Assembly: GCA_936440205.1 (NCBI GenBank)
Contig: OW387133.1
Location: forward strand, 11,684,001-11,748,000
Direction of reading: 5' to 3'
DNA: 64,000 nucleotides
Source: Lepidonotus clava
Lineage: Eukaryota > Annelida > Polychaeta > Phyllodocida > Polynoidae
Below the pieces are notes generated by a model. It saw nothing but the letters and a program-made list of their open reading frames with translations, made no database searches and was not told the origin of the DNA. The translations under genes were made by a program, and so were the position numbers. Shown here piece by piece: positions 11,533 through 25,221 of the stretch. Positions within the stretch are counted from its first letter, which is position 1. Each line of letters begins with the position of its first letter.

Positions 11533-12019
11533 TGGTTCAACGTATTTGTTGTCTAGCCCAGTACACCTGAGTCAACACAGACTGTGGACCATTGGCATTG
11601 GCATTGGCATTGGATTAGATTTTAATTTTTTACCGCAGTGAACCAGTGTAAAGAGAGAATATTGTCTAGATGCAAGAAATACTATAACAGATCTCTACTC
11701 ATGCAGTCATCTAGCACAGACTGCAGCCACTTGTTCAAAACCCCAAAGTCTGTGCAGTAGGCACGTAGGCATACTTGGAAATAAGACTGACATTGACAAT
11801 CCTACCGAGACAAGTGTCGAAGTGAGAAAAAAAAACTTTGAAGCTGTCCGCCAAAATTTCAACCGGCAAGCAGTGGGCAAAAAATACGCGCTCCGCTGTA
11901 GAAACTCAGTATATCATACATAAATGCGATGACCAGAACATTAAGAAAGTAGTTTTATTACTGTTATCACTTACTGCTTCATAAAGGTAACATGAATTCG
12001 GTTGTAAGCATTTATTTAC

Positions 12020-12240
12020 CAACCTGCGTGTTCAGATCAAAACACACGTGTAGGTCCTCCCCGGAAGCAGTATTTCAGCGCATGCGCACTACGAGAAATG
12101 CCGGGGAATGAAAACAAGCTCGGCGAAAAGTTTCGCTGCTTCTTTCCAATCGCATACTTCAAAGTTGTTCTCCCGTAAAACAGTAAATTGAAGACACAAA
12201 AAATGCCAAAAGAGTGGAGTCTTTTACGGTTTTGAAAGGT
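12020..12240. promoter_or_regulatory. Divergent promoter of the NO66-like gene and FSIP1
   Basis: Within about 200 bp lie an ETS-type CCGGAAG (12061), a perfect NRF1-type palindrome GCGCATGCGC (12078-12087) and a CCAAT box (12146). A minus-strand donor at about 12023-12030 can end a 5' exon of the NO66-like gene. A plus-strand donor GTAAGT at 12239 can end the 5' exon of FSIP1, which carries a short upstream ORF starting near 12204. This is the usual layout of a housekeeping bidirectional promoter; the start sites themselves are inferred. Confidence 0.55.
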
Positions 12241-12784
12241 AAGTCTATCTAGTATTTCGTCTGGTGGCAATTCACTTTTTTTCACTTCCACGATCCGTTT
12301 CTAATGGCAATTGTGTAAACTATCTCAAGTGAGCGATAATAGCCCAAATATACGGATCCTGTCTACAGTTCTTCCACAAAAGTAAAGTAATACTAGTAGG
12401 CTTGTGTTGTTTGATGACAACAGAGAATATTGGATAAGGGTGTTCACTAGTCATAATATATAAACTAGAATGGTTTCTCTGATCAAAGTCTCTTGACTCT
12501 GAATGATGAATCTGATGCCACTCCACAGACACATGACTCATGAGTCTGAGAAAGAACTTAAAAGTTTGCATTATATTCAAAAATATTTGAGAAAAGTATC
12601 ATTAAAACAACTCCTAACTGCTAGAATTTAAGGACATGTATAGGCTTTGATGCATATATTGTCACAATTATGAAAACTAGCCTATGACAAATGCAATCAT
12701 AATACTTAATAGTCTAGACAATTCAAACCTACAAAACAGTAGCTATCCAAGTATACTATTACTATAGTCAGCCAACATTTGGAA

Positions 12785-12860
12785 CAGGGGCGGATCCGGG
12801 GGGGGGGGGGGGGTCCTGGGGGTCCTGACCCCCCCCCCCCCCCCTGTTTTGGTGGACCCC
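12785..12860. mobile_element. CAGGGGCGGATCC element, partial copy
   Basis: One end (CAGGGGCGGATCC) followed by a G run, then a C run and a TTTTGGTGGACCCC stretch. The other end is not clear. The complete relative is at 59350-59501. Confidence 0.5.
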
Positions 12861-12955
12861 TAAAATACAAAAAAAAGGGGAAATTGTTGTGCGCATATGT
12901 GTGATTGCTGGCAGTTTTAGTACTTAGCCCTTCTGCTGACCCCACCCTTTCGAAA

Positions 12956-13520
12956 ATCCCCTGAGGAATATGTTTACAAGAATGCGATTTGATACAAACT
13001 GTACCTCTGACTGCCAGTACAGGAGTTTTAGAAACAACAAAGGAGAAGATTCATTATGTAAAGAGAGTAACAACATACAAACTGTATCGCATGTAGTATT
13101 TCATTGTAAAAACAGTGACCTGAGACTGAGTTCCAACAGGATTAGACTACATTTGAAAACAAACTCTGCAAATATATTCATACATATGATATGCTTTCCA
13201 AACAAGAAAGAATTATTGTCTTAGACCTACGCTTGACATATAAAAAAGAAGAGGAAGACAACGCTATCAAATCTATTTGTACAATTGTCAAAAATACATA
13301 TCAAATTGTACAACGCCTACCTCAGTGACATGAATGTAATGCTTACATTAGTCAATAAACTTAGATCTGCTTACTTACTAGGCCTACTTACATTTATTTA
13401 CAAGACCACTAATAGCCTATGGCTATACAATATTAGGTCTTACCCTACTATTACTAGACCTAGCATTAGCACTTTTAAACAAAGTGTCAGTCTGACAGTT
13501 ACTATTCATGATGGGTGATC
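12956..13520 (+). mobile_element. LINE 3' remnant (end of the reverse transcriptase ORF)
   Basis: Frame 12970-13224 reads TRMRFDTNCTSDCQYRSF, then KGEDSLCKESNNIQTVSHVV followed by FHC. This resembles the C-terminal zinc-finger-like tail of CR1/Jockey-type non-LTR reverse transcriptases (C..C, then H...C after a short helix). Downstream sequence to about 13520 contains further broken frames. It lies in the first FSIP1 intron. Assignment to a clade is inference. Confidence 0.45.
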
Positions 13521-13983
13521 ATATCATACAATAACCAAGTTAACCCCTGCCCACTATACTTTGTTTTTTCTCTATAATAATCATGAATCATGTCATGAGC
13601 AAATCGTCATTAAAGGAGCAGTCTTGTCTGTGAGTTCAAGGAGATACATCTGCCGACGTAAGCTTAGCAATGCTGCAGCGGGCACAGTGTTTTAACCTCT
13701 CAAAACATTATGCGACAACGTCATTGGTCAGGTCATGAGTTATCTATTCAGATATTGTTGTCCTACAATAGTGAACAGACGATAGAGGGTTTTTGGTAGC
13801 ATATCAGCAATGGAGAGGTCTATCTTGTCCCCCAACTGGCCTGAACTGAGGGACAATGGCCACCCACATGTTACATCTCGCTACAGGCCTATAGCAAAAG
13901 TAGTTTATTTACAGGACATAAAGCTATGGCAGCTGTTGAAAACAAACAATTTTGAAATCTATTTCAGATCACCTATTCCGAAG

Positions 13984-16900
13984 ATGGCCAGTGAAGACAG
14001 CCATCGGCTGGGTGTCCTGGAGAGGGGGAACCTGGAGGACATCACCAAGCCGCCCAGCTCCCGCAGTAGGCCAGGCTCCAGGGTAACCTCCTCCAACCCC
14101 AGTAACGCAAGTGCCTCCTCCACGTCCTCCAGGCTAAGGCCTCAAGTCGCTGCCGCTCTGGAGCTACTCACCCCAGAAGAGGTCATGGAGCAGGTATTTG
14201 TGCAGAAGTTTAATTTCACATTTTGACCACTTTTCGGGATAACTTTTAGTATTTTACACAGTATTGCCATTTTCCCGACTTTTTCCGGATTTTTTTTTTA
14301 TCAGCCAAATACAATAATGATATTTACTTTTCTCTATTTTGAGCCCCTTAGTTTTCACATTTGAGAGTATTTCTGTACCAATTGTAAGTATTTACATAAG
14401 ATATCAACCTTTTTCTTGTGAGTAGATCACCCCTTTAGCGAAAATCCGCAAATGGTCTTCCTACTTTTCTGGATTTTTCATTCTATCTTGAGAGGTATCT
14501 CTGTTTGCGAAATATTCAAATACAAATATGAAGGACAACTGTGCGACTGAATCATTTCAAAATAAACGTTTTTTGGTCCACTATTTCTCAGTCACAATTG
14601 CCTTAGAACTCACCTGGTTTCTATGTTCATTGCTAGGAGTTTGACTTAGAGCTGGAGGATTACGGTGGGTCTTCAGATGAAACTACAGAAGAAGATATTG
14701 ACCCAGAGACGGGCAGGACGTCGGAGATATTCCGAATAGCCGAGCCCCTCAAAGAGCGCGAGGTCTACATGTCAGAGGACACTACTCTGACGGAAGACGA
14801 CGATGATAAACAACTTGCAATCTACGGTTGGTTGAATTTGAATTTCTCTGTAGGTATTTTGTAAGAATTGTGTGGACGCAAAGCCACGAAATACTTTGTT
14901 ACAAAATGTTGAGTCTGTGTGGCTGCAGTTATAGATTTTTTTGTTAAAGTTTGTCAATATTGTTCTCCTTAGGTTCACTGATAGGTGACGAAGATACACA
15001 GGTCGACAGTGACGAAGAAAATCTTATAATGAAGGAAATCCGCGCGGAGATCACTGCTCAGGTACCCCTATGGATCTAAATATAATCTTCTATTAAGTAG
15101 ACCGCACTTCGGTAATTTCAAATTTCTGAAAGACAGTATACTTTTACCTAAATGTTGATATTTATCTCTAGGAACCTGTTAGTCATATTGTTAAGTTTAC
15201 GTATTTTTGACCTACAAGTACGTTTAGATTTTTTTTTTAAAGTTTGTATAGTTCATCAAATATATTAAAAGGGTATTCTTTTAATCTCGTAGGTTCGACA
15301 GGAAATGAAATCGGAATTGGAAATGTATCAGAAGAAGAGAGAAGCTCTGACAAGTGCCATTGATAGTGACAAAGACAAACCAGACCCTTTAGATCAAGAA
15401 CAGGATCCCAAACTGAGAGAAGCAATCATCAAAATGAGGAAGCTCGACCGCATTCTCACTAAAAAGGTTAAGCGAGAAAAAGAGGTCAAAAGGGATAGAA
15501 TCATACTTCAAAAAAGGTATTACAAAAAAAATATATTCAAATAGATTACAGTCTAGACACGCACAAATTGAGAAAATGGAAGTCCTTGCATATAGATTTG
15601 ATAATTGATTATTATATATGTAATTTATAAAAAGATGTTTATGGCATCGGTCATATTCATCAAAAATTAATTGTACTTCTTGATTTACTCAGAAGAAAAT
15701 AAACATCCTTGATTGAATATCATTTTGTAAATGTTGTGTCCATTACAGATTACGGGAAGAACTGGAAAATATCAAACCGGAGGGAGGTGGTCGAGAACCA
15801 AGGGAGGTACAAAACAACACGGCAAAATTTCTTGCACTAGCACTCCCACCATCACACAATATAGGTAAGGCACTATGACTTTGACACTTTGAAACTGATT
15901 AAGTTCAAGGCATGTATATTGAAAGATCTTTTGTCTGTCTTCAATCTGAAAGCTCTACAACAGGGTGTTGATTCGTTTTATTTCATCTCATGGCCGAAGA
16001 TTTGCAGGAAATCATATATTGCCGACCAGAGTAAAATAGAAAAAAAACTAAACATATCTAAACAGCCATCTTAGTTGATTTGGTGCTGAAGCGCAAAGTG
16101 CTGTTTGGGGTATTGGTTATAAACATAGGGCGTTTGAAATAAGTCTATGGTATTCACTAGTTTACTTTCTTTTCGAAACTTATAAATGTAATCGACATCG
16201 ATAAATAGAACTAACTTTTTGATATTACTACTTATAATGCAACTAGGGGTAATGGAAAACCCCTGTCGCGAAGGTAAGATATACTTTTATTACAATGTAA
16301 GAAGTATTTGGATGGAATCAATCAGTTAAATTCTTATTATCTTATTGCAATGTGAATTAAAAAAAAGAGATATAAGTCACTTAAGTCTTCCGGTATAATT
16401 ATATGCGTTGCAACATGTACGAGCATGTCAAACAATTCAATTCAACTGTTTTATAAGTATATGTCATTTTTCACGTGTTTAAAAATACAGTGTTTTTGCA
16501 TCCTATTGTGTAAAACGAAAAATCTCTAAGAAATATGCTGTTGTCGTTAGTTACATTGTACGTCAATGAGGATGATAACTCTGGGGTCACCAATACCAGA
16601 GAACTACCGGCAATTGACTATAGTGAGTTAGCCTTAAACATAGCATTTCCTGTCGTAACCATGATCCTCAATCAAGTCCTGAACTTTTACCTCGAACTAT
16701 TCACTGCATAGATGTATCTCAAATATACACGGTAAAGTGCACATCTTTTTCGCAAATCGGGCACACACAAAAATTGTGATTACACAGTTACTTTTAATGA
16801 GACCTATGACTTGCATAAGTATGACTATCTGATCGATCCTTTTTCACAAGAGCTTTTGTCGTTGCTGGCTCGCATACAATTTTGAAGTATTTTTTTCTCA

Positions 16901-19900
16901 CAATTACTTTTTTTCACACCTGGCTGTTTTCAGTCCACTTTTGGTAAAGGTTTTTTTCCATTTCAAGAAAGAATAACTAAGTTAAATAACACATCTACGT
17001 CCGGATCATAATTTACAATTTTCCCTAACTTGAATACATTTTCACTTTTTAAGCCATTCTTCAGTAGTTTTTAACCTGCACCAAGTTTTCTGGTGTTTTG
17101 AGACCATAAATTCACATTGAATATTTAATATCAAGATCAATTTTGCATTTTTAACCTCTTGATGTAACTGTGACATAGCTTTTTATAAAAAAAAAATACG
17201 GACCTGACTTTTAAGGTTTTTCATAAGATTGTTTGGATCACTCCTGTTCCCTTACCTGGCAACATATGTAACAGTTGAGATGAATATCGCAGTAATCAGG
17301 GCTGAACTTGGATCTTTATCGGCCCTCACTAGGTAGGTTAAACAAGTTCATGTAAGAATTCTCTTAAAGAAAGTCTGCCAAATTTGCGGCCATCCTCAAA
17401 CCCTAATGTTGATCTCTGTCAAATACACGTATAAATGAACCAAATGCATCCGACAGATTTTATCACGTAGTGTTCTTCATTTTAGGGGTCACCGTCGATC
17501 AGGAAGATGTCTCCGAGTCGACCCCCGTGCCTCCCGTCACACCACTGTTCGCCACGCAGTATGTCGACGAGGGCAACATGTCCAGCAGGAGTAGTAACAA
17601 AAGTGGAAAATCAAAGCAAGGTATTTTAGTGATCACTTTTGAACAATACCATCAATTCATATCATTCTAAAATATTTTTTAATGGCATTAGATCACCGCC
17701 CAGTAACTCAACCATTATTCAATTATTTTAAACATTTGAAAATAATTTTTTCACACCTTGAAACGTCTACATAATACCCCAATGATTGCTGAACTATTAA
17801 CCTGAAGAAGACCTTATCTAGCCGAAACATGTCGGTTTGATTTTTAAATAAAGTTTCAATCATCTGAAAATCAACTCCTGGTTTCGGTTCGATAGTTCTG
17901 TCAACATTTGGACATTCTAAAATATGATCAGGAGTTTATCGACCTTCTTTAAAGAAACTACCCGGTAGCTTGACATTAAAACAGCATTGTTACTTAATTC
18001 CACTTAATTTTTAATCATCTCTTTCTTTTCAGGCGGAGATGCAAGTGAGGGTGCTTCCACAAGCCGTAGTAAGATATCACAGGATGGAACTAGCAGTCAG
18101 GGTGGGATGACCGAAGATTCACAGAGTATATTTAGTGGGGGAACTAACTCGACAAACCTCACGGGGAAATCAAAAGGCCGGAAAAAGAATTTCCTCCGGC
18201 GGAATAAGGAGGTAAAGTTTTCTCCATGTTGTAAAGCAGTTATTTGAAATTTATCAAGTCCGCATATGATATAGCATTCTCTCTTTTTTCGGGAACAAAT
18301 GAACGAAGGGTATAATCTGTAGTATACGGTATGCATAATTTACATGTTTCTAAATGTAACGATTTTACCATACCCGCATCTTGGATTTCCCTTCGACTTG
18401 GAGAGTTACAAGAATATTTTGAACGCCATATCTATATGCAAGGAGTTTTTCTTCTCGTTAAACGGTTTACGAGCTAGAATATTAGTTAGTTATCCGAGCC
18501 TTTCTTGCTTTGTTCCAGACAACCTTGCATGATCACTACAGCTTATATCATAACGCTGTCCCCTATTACAATACAATACTGCTTATTCCTACTTAAAGCT
18601 TGCATCTGATGCGGCCAACCTGATCGCGATGACGGAGGAGGAGAAGCGGCGCGTGGACAACCTGTTGATCAACGTGGACGCGCTGCCCGAGGTGCCCGAG
18701 GAGGACTCTGTGTCCGGCGACACGCCCAACCCGTTCGCCGTGGTGCTGGCCGACGGCGAGGGCTTCATGCCCGAGGTGCAGGAGATGCGGCGCCTGACGG
18801 ACATCGACTCGCGGCTCAAGGCCCTCATGCCTCCTTCTGAGTACCAGAGCATAGCCTCGACACCACGTAGTGTTCAATCCCGACAGGTAGCTAACTAAGT
18901 CTTACTGGGAAGTTTGAGTACGTTCTCGAGCTGAACACAGGGAGTAGATTTAAAACTGCTCAACTACTTTCAGAAACATATTGCAAGGTGCCCACGCGGG
19001 GCTTTCTTTCTGTAATTTCTATACATACCCATAGACATATATATATATAACATTATGTATCTCTATGATATACCTCTTTTCGGTAGAATGTGTTAAAGGG
19101 TAATAGTGGGGGGGGAAACGAGCGCACGAAATGTCATGAAAAGGTCTTACTTTGGTACCCAAACAGGTATTATTAAGGTATTAAGTAGGTTTTATTTTGA
19201 GATCTGAAAAAGCGTGGGCGCCCTATATCAAGTGAATAATAATTTCAGCTAACATAAGCTACCAGAAATGGCACACTCAATCATAAACGCAATTTCACCT
19301 TGATTAAGTCAACGGAAATTACACAGTCAATTCAATTACGCTGCATTGTCATAGAAAATATATGTTAGATTTAAGCAAATTATTGAATAAACCTAGTTTA
19401 GAGCACGTGTACGCGAACAACATTGTTTCTTTAAAATCATTTTCAAAGTTACTTTCAAAACTGACCGATACGTTTAAGTCTATTCATATTTCTTTGCATC
19501 GAAAATCTAGTCAAGTTACTGTCGTTTAGTATATTAGTGGCAGAAATGTAGGGATAGATAATGATAAAGGAAAGCTAGCGAAATAAGCAAGAACATGAGG
19601 GATTTAATTTGGTTCGTAAAAGTCTTTGCAGATCTTTTTTTAAAAGAACATTTCATCACGTTACTAGCTACAATTCCGCTATGTTTCATTGAACTAGATA
19701 TTACGTGGTAATTTGATATTCGCTAATTGACGTTAAAGTTGAAATAACCTCTTGAATAAATCATACAATAATATTTTTCAGAGCATGCTGTTCACACGAA
19801 CGGCGGTAGAGACTGATGGCGATGAAGCCGGACTAGGAGAACAGGTTCTAAAGGAAACGAGAGAGGAGAGAGATTTTCAAAAGCGCCTCCGTGAGATTGA

Positions 19901-22900
19901 AGATGAACTCAACACTCTAACGTCAGCTGTAGAACACGAGGTAAACTGAATTAGATCCACCTGTTTCTACAAGAGTACATGATTTCAAATGAGTGTCGGT
20001 GTTACGCACGTATTTCCAAGTACATGTAAATAGATATTTATCATTTTGAAACAGAATGCTTTGTGTTTGATGTAAATTGGATCGGTTGTAATTCATCTTT
20101 TCAGATTGAGTCACCGCGACTAAGCTCCAACCAACTCCAGTCCCTTCTAGATCAGTGCTCCAGTACTATGCAGCGAGCGACGCAAGAAACGGATGCTTTA
20201 GCAAGCTCCCAGCAAGAGTAAGTTTTTTTTTCACTTTCTTTAAGCGTGTATACCGGGTATTCTTTTTAAGCATATAATTATATTGAATAAATCTAAGCGT
20301 GAATAATTCCCACTAGATATTTAAGGGTTATTTTATTGTGCCGTCTTCGAATTCTACCATTACCTTAGTTGTCCATTTCCGCATCTACTTTTTTGCTTCT
20401 AAATATTGCATATGAAACATTCTTAAGTGTCAAAGTATTTCACTGCAGACTTTCAACCAATAGGCCATGTTGACTGATAGCAAAATAACAGTTTTCTTAA
20501 TGAAATTCCATACAAACTCACAGAGCCTTCTTTGAAAAGATCAACAAATTAAAACTGTTCGTCAGGTAAAGCATTCATAAACACACAGTAACGCTGTCAA
20601 CGATTTACATGCCATACATTTACTTTTACCATTGAAAGCATGAAACCATTTTTGCATTTTAAATTTACGTATTTTCTGCATTTCCGAACCAAAATTAAGA
20701 CTGCACGTTCATACAATTTTATACACTACACTGTTTCACTCAACGTGTAATGGTGCAGGAGATATATGCACTAACACTCATTTTGTGATATTGTGACATA
20801 TTTTGTTTTTCTGAATTTGACGCATTGGACTTTTTCACTTTTAAACAACTTGACTCTTTACCACATGTTATCTTAAGCTTGCCATTCTGTATTCTTTATA
20901 TTCTGATACGTTTGCATTTCTTTGTAATTTTTACGATTCTATCAATATTTGATTACACATAGATACCATGTTGAAATAATCTTGATAAGCAAGACAGGCC
21001 TACTTCATCAAACACATAAATCAAGGAATACGCTTCCGTGACCGAGAATAATCTTTTTCTTGCAATCTAAGCACAGGTTCTCCAAAACTCAAAATGGTCC
21101 TTAGTTCTTATTTGGACTTCAGCTGACAGGTTCCTGTTTGACAAGTGAAATCTGAGCAGGTCTGTTTAATGACAAAAAGTGCGAATCATAATCTACTATT
21201 GTCGGTAGTAATGTACATTAGAATACAAAATACAAGGTAAGTTCCAAATGTAACTTCGAGAAACGAGGGTCTAAATGGAAACCCATTAAGGGACTAGGGA
21301 ATCACATAAAATGCCACAAATAAACTTGAGAAATAGATAACTGAGAGATACGTCGAATCTTACATAGAATAATTTCCCACAATTTTCACCCATCTAGCGA
21401 CATGTCTGACGACATGTCGGTGATGCTGGCCAACCCTCCCCGCCTGGAGGAGGACGTCCTCCAGAAGCTGTTGGCCGACGCCCGCACCGAACTGCGCATC
21501 ACCAGCAGTCGTCAGACGGACACCACCCCCACCCCCGAGAACCAGGGTAAGATAATGAATTCTCCTTACCACGGATAGCTTATTCACAGAATTGTAAGCA
21601 CTTGTAGGGTACTTTAGACTATTCCTGCCGACAAAAGCACTGGGAAACTATAGAAAATGTAAACCTATTTGCTATATATTTATATCTATCTTTGATAAAT
21701 GAATTTAAAAAAAACATTCCAAAAATACTAAACATATACAGATATAAAGGAAAAATAGTCAATATTACTTGAACTGTTCTCAGTTATGTTGAACCATAAA
21801 CAATGCTATGATTAATGAAAATGTATATACTTAAGCCTTCTGGTTTATCGACATATTTCCCAGCATGCACCTTAATCTAGTTTAGTCTGCAGGAAATACA
21901 CAGGAAATATGCTTCTTGTGGTAGAGAGAATTATTTCTATTCTCACTGCTGTCATACAGTGAAATCTACCCCCGGAAAGCCTAGTAGACTAGAAATTAAG
22001 TATTCTGACAATGATAAATTCTGGGATATAATTTTCTGCCTTTTCCAGAATCTGATTTATGAACGCTATTTGTTTTTATTAGACGATATTGAGTAGTTTG
22101 GTTTTAATTTTTCGGTCCATGTGAGATTTTGTAAGCATTAAAGTCATGATTACACGGTTCAACATTAAGCATTGCCCGGGGCAGGTACATTTTGAAGTGG
22201 GGCAGGTACAGTTTGACATGCACCAGTGGGAAGGGCAGGTACAATTTCGGCCATTTAATAATGATCTGATCAAAAATGTGCAGGCAAATTTTAGGGTCGG
22301 GCAGGTAAATCTTTATATTCACCTTCCTGACGGGCAGCAAAGTTGAACCCCTTAATGATGAGCCCTGATTTATGAACACTCTATGTTTTTATTGGAAGAG
22401 AAATAGTAGTTAGGCTTTTTTCCCGTCAACTTAGAGGTGTTACCAAAGATATTAGGAGGATTTGAGCTGACTTGGTCACATGTTGGATATTTATTCTAAA
22501 AAGTGTAAGAAAGAATATTTTTAAATGATCCACCCAATTTATAAGAATAATATTTCAGAAGATTTTGACATAAATGAAATAATTTTTAGGTACACAAATG
22601 GAATCCATATCAGAAAACAACATCCAAGAATTACTTCGCGACTCTCGAGCCACATCACGTAACATCTCCAGAAATGAGGCACAGCCCGAGGACCAGGGCA
22701 CCCCACCCCCATACCGTAGGCAACACGACCCACGCCTCAACTCCCCGAACCACCACAACATGGGGGACCACCAATTTACCAAGCCGTCATACGCCAATGG
22801 CTACGCCAACCACCCCCACTCAAGGAAGGCGGCTGATAACATACATTTAGCCAGTTTAGACGAGGACGAAATGCAGGCCGTGTTGGCAAGTAACGGCCTG

Positions 22901-23209
22901 GACAATCATAGTAATACCCCTGAGCGCCGACCATTCCTGCCTGATATCGACCCCAAAGGGTCTTTGACCACGCAGAGACAGAATAACAGATACAACGTAC
23001 AGAATGGTGAGAGCACGGGCTGGGACGGGGGGAGTAGGCGGAGTTCAGGTGCCTCTGTACATAATTCCTACTCAGACCACAGCATTCGGTCTTCCCGGGA
23101 CGACAACACCACACCCACCCCACACCCGCCGAACAGCGGGCGACCCTCCAGTGGAAGCGCAGGAAAACATAGATCTATTCTTCTACGCACACCGTCTGAA
23201 AATCCATAA
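13984..23209 (+). CDS. FSIP1: Fibrous sheath-interacting protein 1 homologue
   Basis: Fifteen coding exons, all in phase, total 870 residues: 13984-14193, 14637-14826, 14973-15061, 15293-15516, 15749-15864, 16247-16273, 16551-16622, 17486-17620, 18033-18211, 18599-18886, 19782-19940, 20105-20217, 20524-20565, 21398-21546 and 22590-23209. Matches to the mammalian family include LREAIIKMRKLDRILTKKVK (core coiled coil), TDIDSRLKAL, and KETREERDFQKRLREIEDEL with LQSLLDQC. FSIP1 binds AKAP4 in the sperm fibrous sheath and is linked to cilia and flagella. The start used is MASEDSHRLGVLERGNLEDI, as in the family; an upstream in-frame ATG at 13810 lies before the acceptor. Longer than the human protein (581) because of a Ser/Asn-rich tail. 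The 27-, 72- and 42-bp exons are phase-compatible predictions. Confidence 0.9.
17790..17900 (+). repeat. Retroelement-tail-like motif
   Basis: Contains CCTGAAGAAGACCTTATCTA followed by GCCGAAACATGTCGG, the kind of GAAGA...CCGAAAC motif common near the 3' ends of dispersed invertebrate repeats. Located in an FSIP1 intron. Family not determined. Confidence 0.3.
18984..19229. mobile_element. MITE family E, diverged copy
   Basis: Starts AGGTGCCCACGC and ends with the inverted form GAAAAAGCGTGGGCGCCCT. Shares its ends with the better copy at 47191-47472 and a fragment near 10330. In an FSIP1 intron. Confidence 0.45.
21558..21932. mobile_element. MITE family A, copy 3
   Basis: Left end AATTCTCCTTACCACGGATA; right end, read in reverse complement, AATTCTCTCTACCAC, so the inverted repeats are diverged. 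In the last FSIP1 intron, directly after the donor of exon 21398-21546. Confidence 0.5.
22155..22366. mobile_element. GGGCAGGT family element, copy 1
   Basis: Left end TTCAACATTAAGCATTGCCC; right end CCTTAATGATGAGCCCT, roughly inverted to it. Interior has repeated GGGCAGGTA words on both strands. Related copies at 61454-61672 and 62410-62617. In an FSIP1 intron. Confidence 0.55.
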
Positions 23210-24240
23210 CAGAACATTTGCAGTATTCTTTATTCTTTTGCCATCTATTTATTTAGTCAGCAATGAAATAACTGCTGTCAATCGAACTGCTAATATATAG
23301 CATGTATATAATTCCCTCTTTGTCTTATTTCTCTGATGAAAGGAACATTTGTACAAATTATTGAGGTGTTGGAATATTCCCGATAAGCAATCAATGTGAT
23401 TTTTACTGTTGAAAATTACATAACGAATTTACTGCTCTTAATTATATTTCGAACGATACTGTGTCAAATACACGTGTAATTATTCGTTTTCATGCAATGT
23501 CAAATACCTATGACATCAATCCATGGCTGCTCTTCAAATTTTCAATTTAAAATCAGTAGATCTTCCTTGTCTAAGTGTACTTTTTCCAGAGGTTTCTAAG
23601 TAGTCATAATGTACGATTGCTATTTTCGTTACTCCTATCACTCTCTCCTTGTTATGCTTGATGACTGATTCACAGGGGTGTAAGTTTTCAGATCTTAGTC
23701 GGATTTCAGATTTTTTTTTTAATTTCAAAACCTCTGATGATAATTTTTTTTAAATGACTGCTTACCAGCTTATAATTTTATGAGGTTTATCTTGGATACA
23801 AAATTTCTTCATGTATTTTCCGATTTTTTCATGGACCTTGACTTACATCCCTGGATTTAATACGGCTTTTTCTGCCGAAGTCGATTGTAAAGAAATGTGT
23901 TCAAACGCTGCTGCCGTTCTGAAAGGGCAGGTTATTGTAATTGTAGTTTCTTCAATCTACTCGTTATCGTTAATTGATAGTTACGAATTCTCCCTTTAAA
24001 GCTACCATGTGATCTAATAATTATTTAGATATTCCGGCTGCATACCCCAGTATCTTCCACTAGACCAGTACTGATACACTTGGGTCTTTGTGTAATGTAT
24101 TTGGCTGCTGACAATTCTCTATGTAAACCTTCTACATTCTTGATGTGTAAATACAACAAGTTTCTACATTCTTGTACAAATGTTAAGTTGACTGTGATGA
24201 ATCAAATCCGTCCATTTTGAATAAATCACTTTTATTGATC
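23210..24240 (+). other. FSIP1 3' untranslated region
   Basis: AT-rich with no sustained coding pattern. AATAAA near 24219 is a good poly(A) signal about 1 kb after the stop. Confidence 0.5.
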
Positions 24241-25221
24241 TATTTACACAGGAAAGAGAACCCATACATTTGGTTGATTCGTACAAAATTAAAAAAATAT
24301 ATGTTCACCTGATGAGTGAATTTCAGTCATATCATAGAAGCAGGGCACATACATGCCACTCCCAACTGAGGAAAAATAGAAAAAATAGAAAACACCTTTT
24401 CTACTAACTTTAGACGCAGCTAAGACAATCCAGTGTAAGACAAGGGCTTTGACCGCCAACATGAATTTATCCAAAGTAAAATATAAATACTTCAAAATGG
24501 ATATTAGAGGGATGTAGGAAATTTCCTCCGTGCAATCCAAAATCCTTAAAAAATGTAGATAGAATTGGATATCTGATTTTAGGCAGTGCCAGATTAATGC
24601 GTACACTGAGCACCTTAATCCTATAATGTTTTCCATTTCTGGTGGCCTCAGTAATAGGATTAGTGGCATAGTGGTCCCTGTTTTAGGTATTCTTGGAACT
24701 GCAACAAGTAGTCTAACATCATAAGATATTTATTTTTCTGTGCAACCCAGCACCCACAAATAACTGCATTTGTATGCAATATCTTGAATGGAGATTTATT
24801 TTTGCATACCTCGCCATGTCCATTCAGAGGTAACTCACACTGTGCAGAACTCGGACCGGTCCCATTTAGATTCTTTTTATTCAGCGCTCTCTGTCGGAAA
24901 ATAAATTAGTCTTGTACAGTCCTTTTTTCATAAAGATTCGAGCAACCACAGGATAAGCGTATCTGTGGTTATCATTACTGGAATGGTAATACAATGGGGA
25001 GGGAAATACCCTCTGCTACCCATGTACATTTTGTGTTAGTGCTCATTGGTTCCATAACTATAACACATATTCTGTAGTTAGTGACCCGCAAAGCTCATTT
25101 CTTCCCAAGGCCTTGATTCACAATGTATACTATGGCATCGTCATATATCTTGAAGCACCTCGCATGAATTCGACCGGAGAATACACGAATATATTTTTCC
25201 ATCAAAGATGAATCCCGCAAC
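24241..25221. other. Tail-to-tail spacer between FSIP1 and the universal stress protein gene
   Basis: Holds the probable 3' UTR of the minus-strand stress protein gene; a minus-strand AATAAA lies near 24794. A 126-codon minus-strand open frame at 24289-24669 has no recognisable domain and I do not call it a gene. Confidence 0.4.

Noticed and set aside
13810-13983. FSIP1 start at the upstream in-frame ATG 13810
   Set aside because: An acceptor at 13967 (CTATTTCAG) separates it from the coding exon, and the protein aligned to the family starts at 13984.
17820-17870. Hammerhead ribozyme
   Set aside because: A CTGAAGA...CCGAAAC pattern is present, but the conserved CTGATGA core is not, and flanking stems do not form.
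18589-18877. Long minus-strand frames opposite the FSIP1 exon at 18599-18886
   Set aside because: Shadow frames of a GC-rich, well-conserved FSIP1 exon.
24289-24669. 126-codon minus-strand open frame
   Set aside because: Low-complexity hydrophobic composition, no recognised domain, in a probable 3' UTR or spacer.
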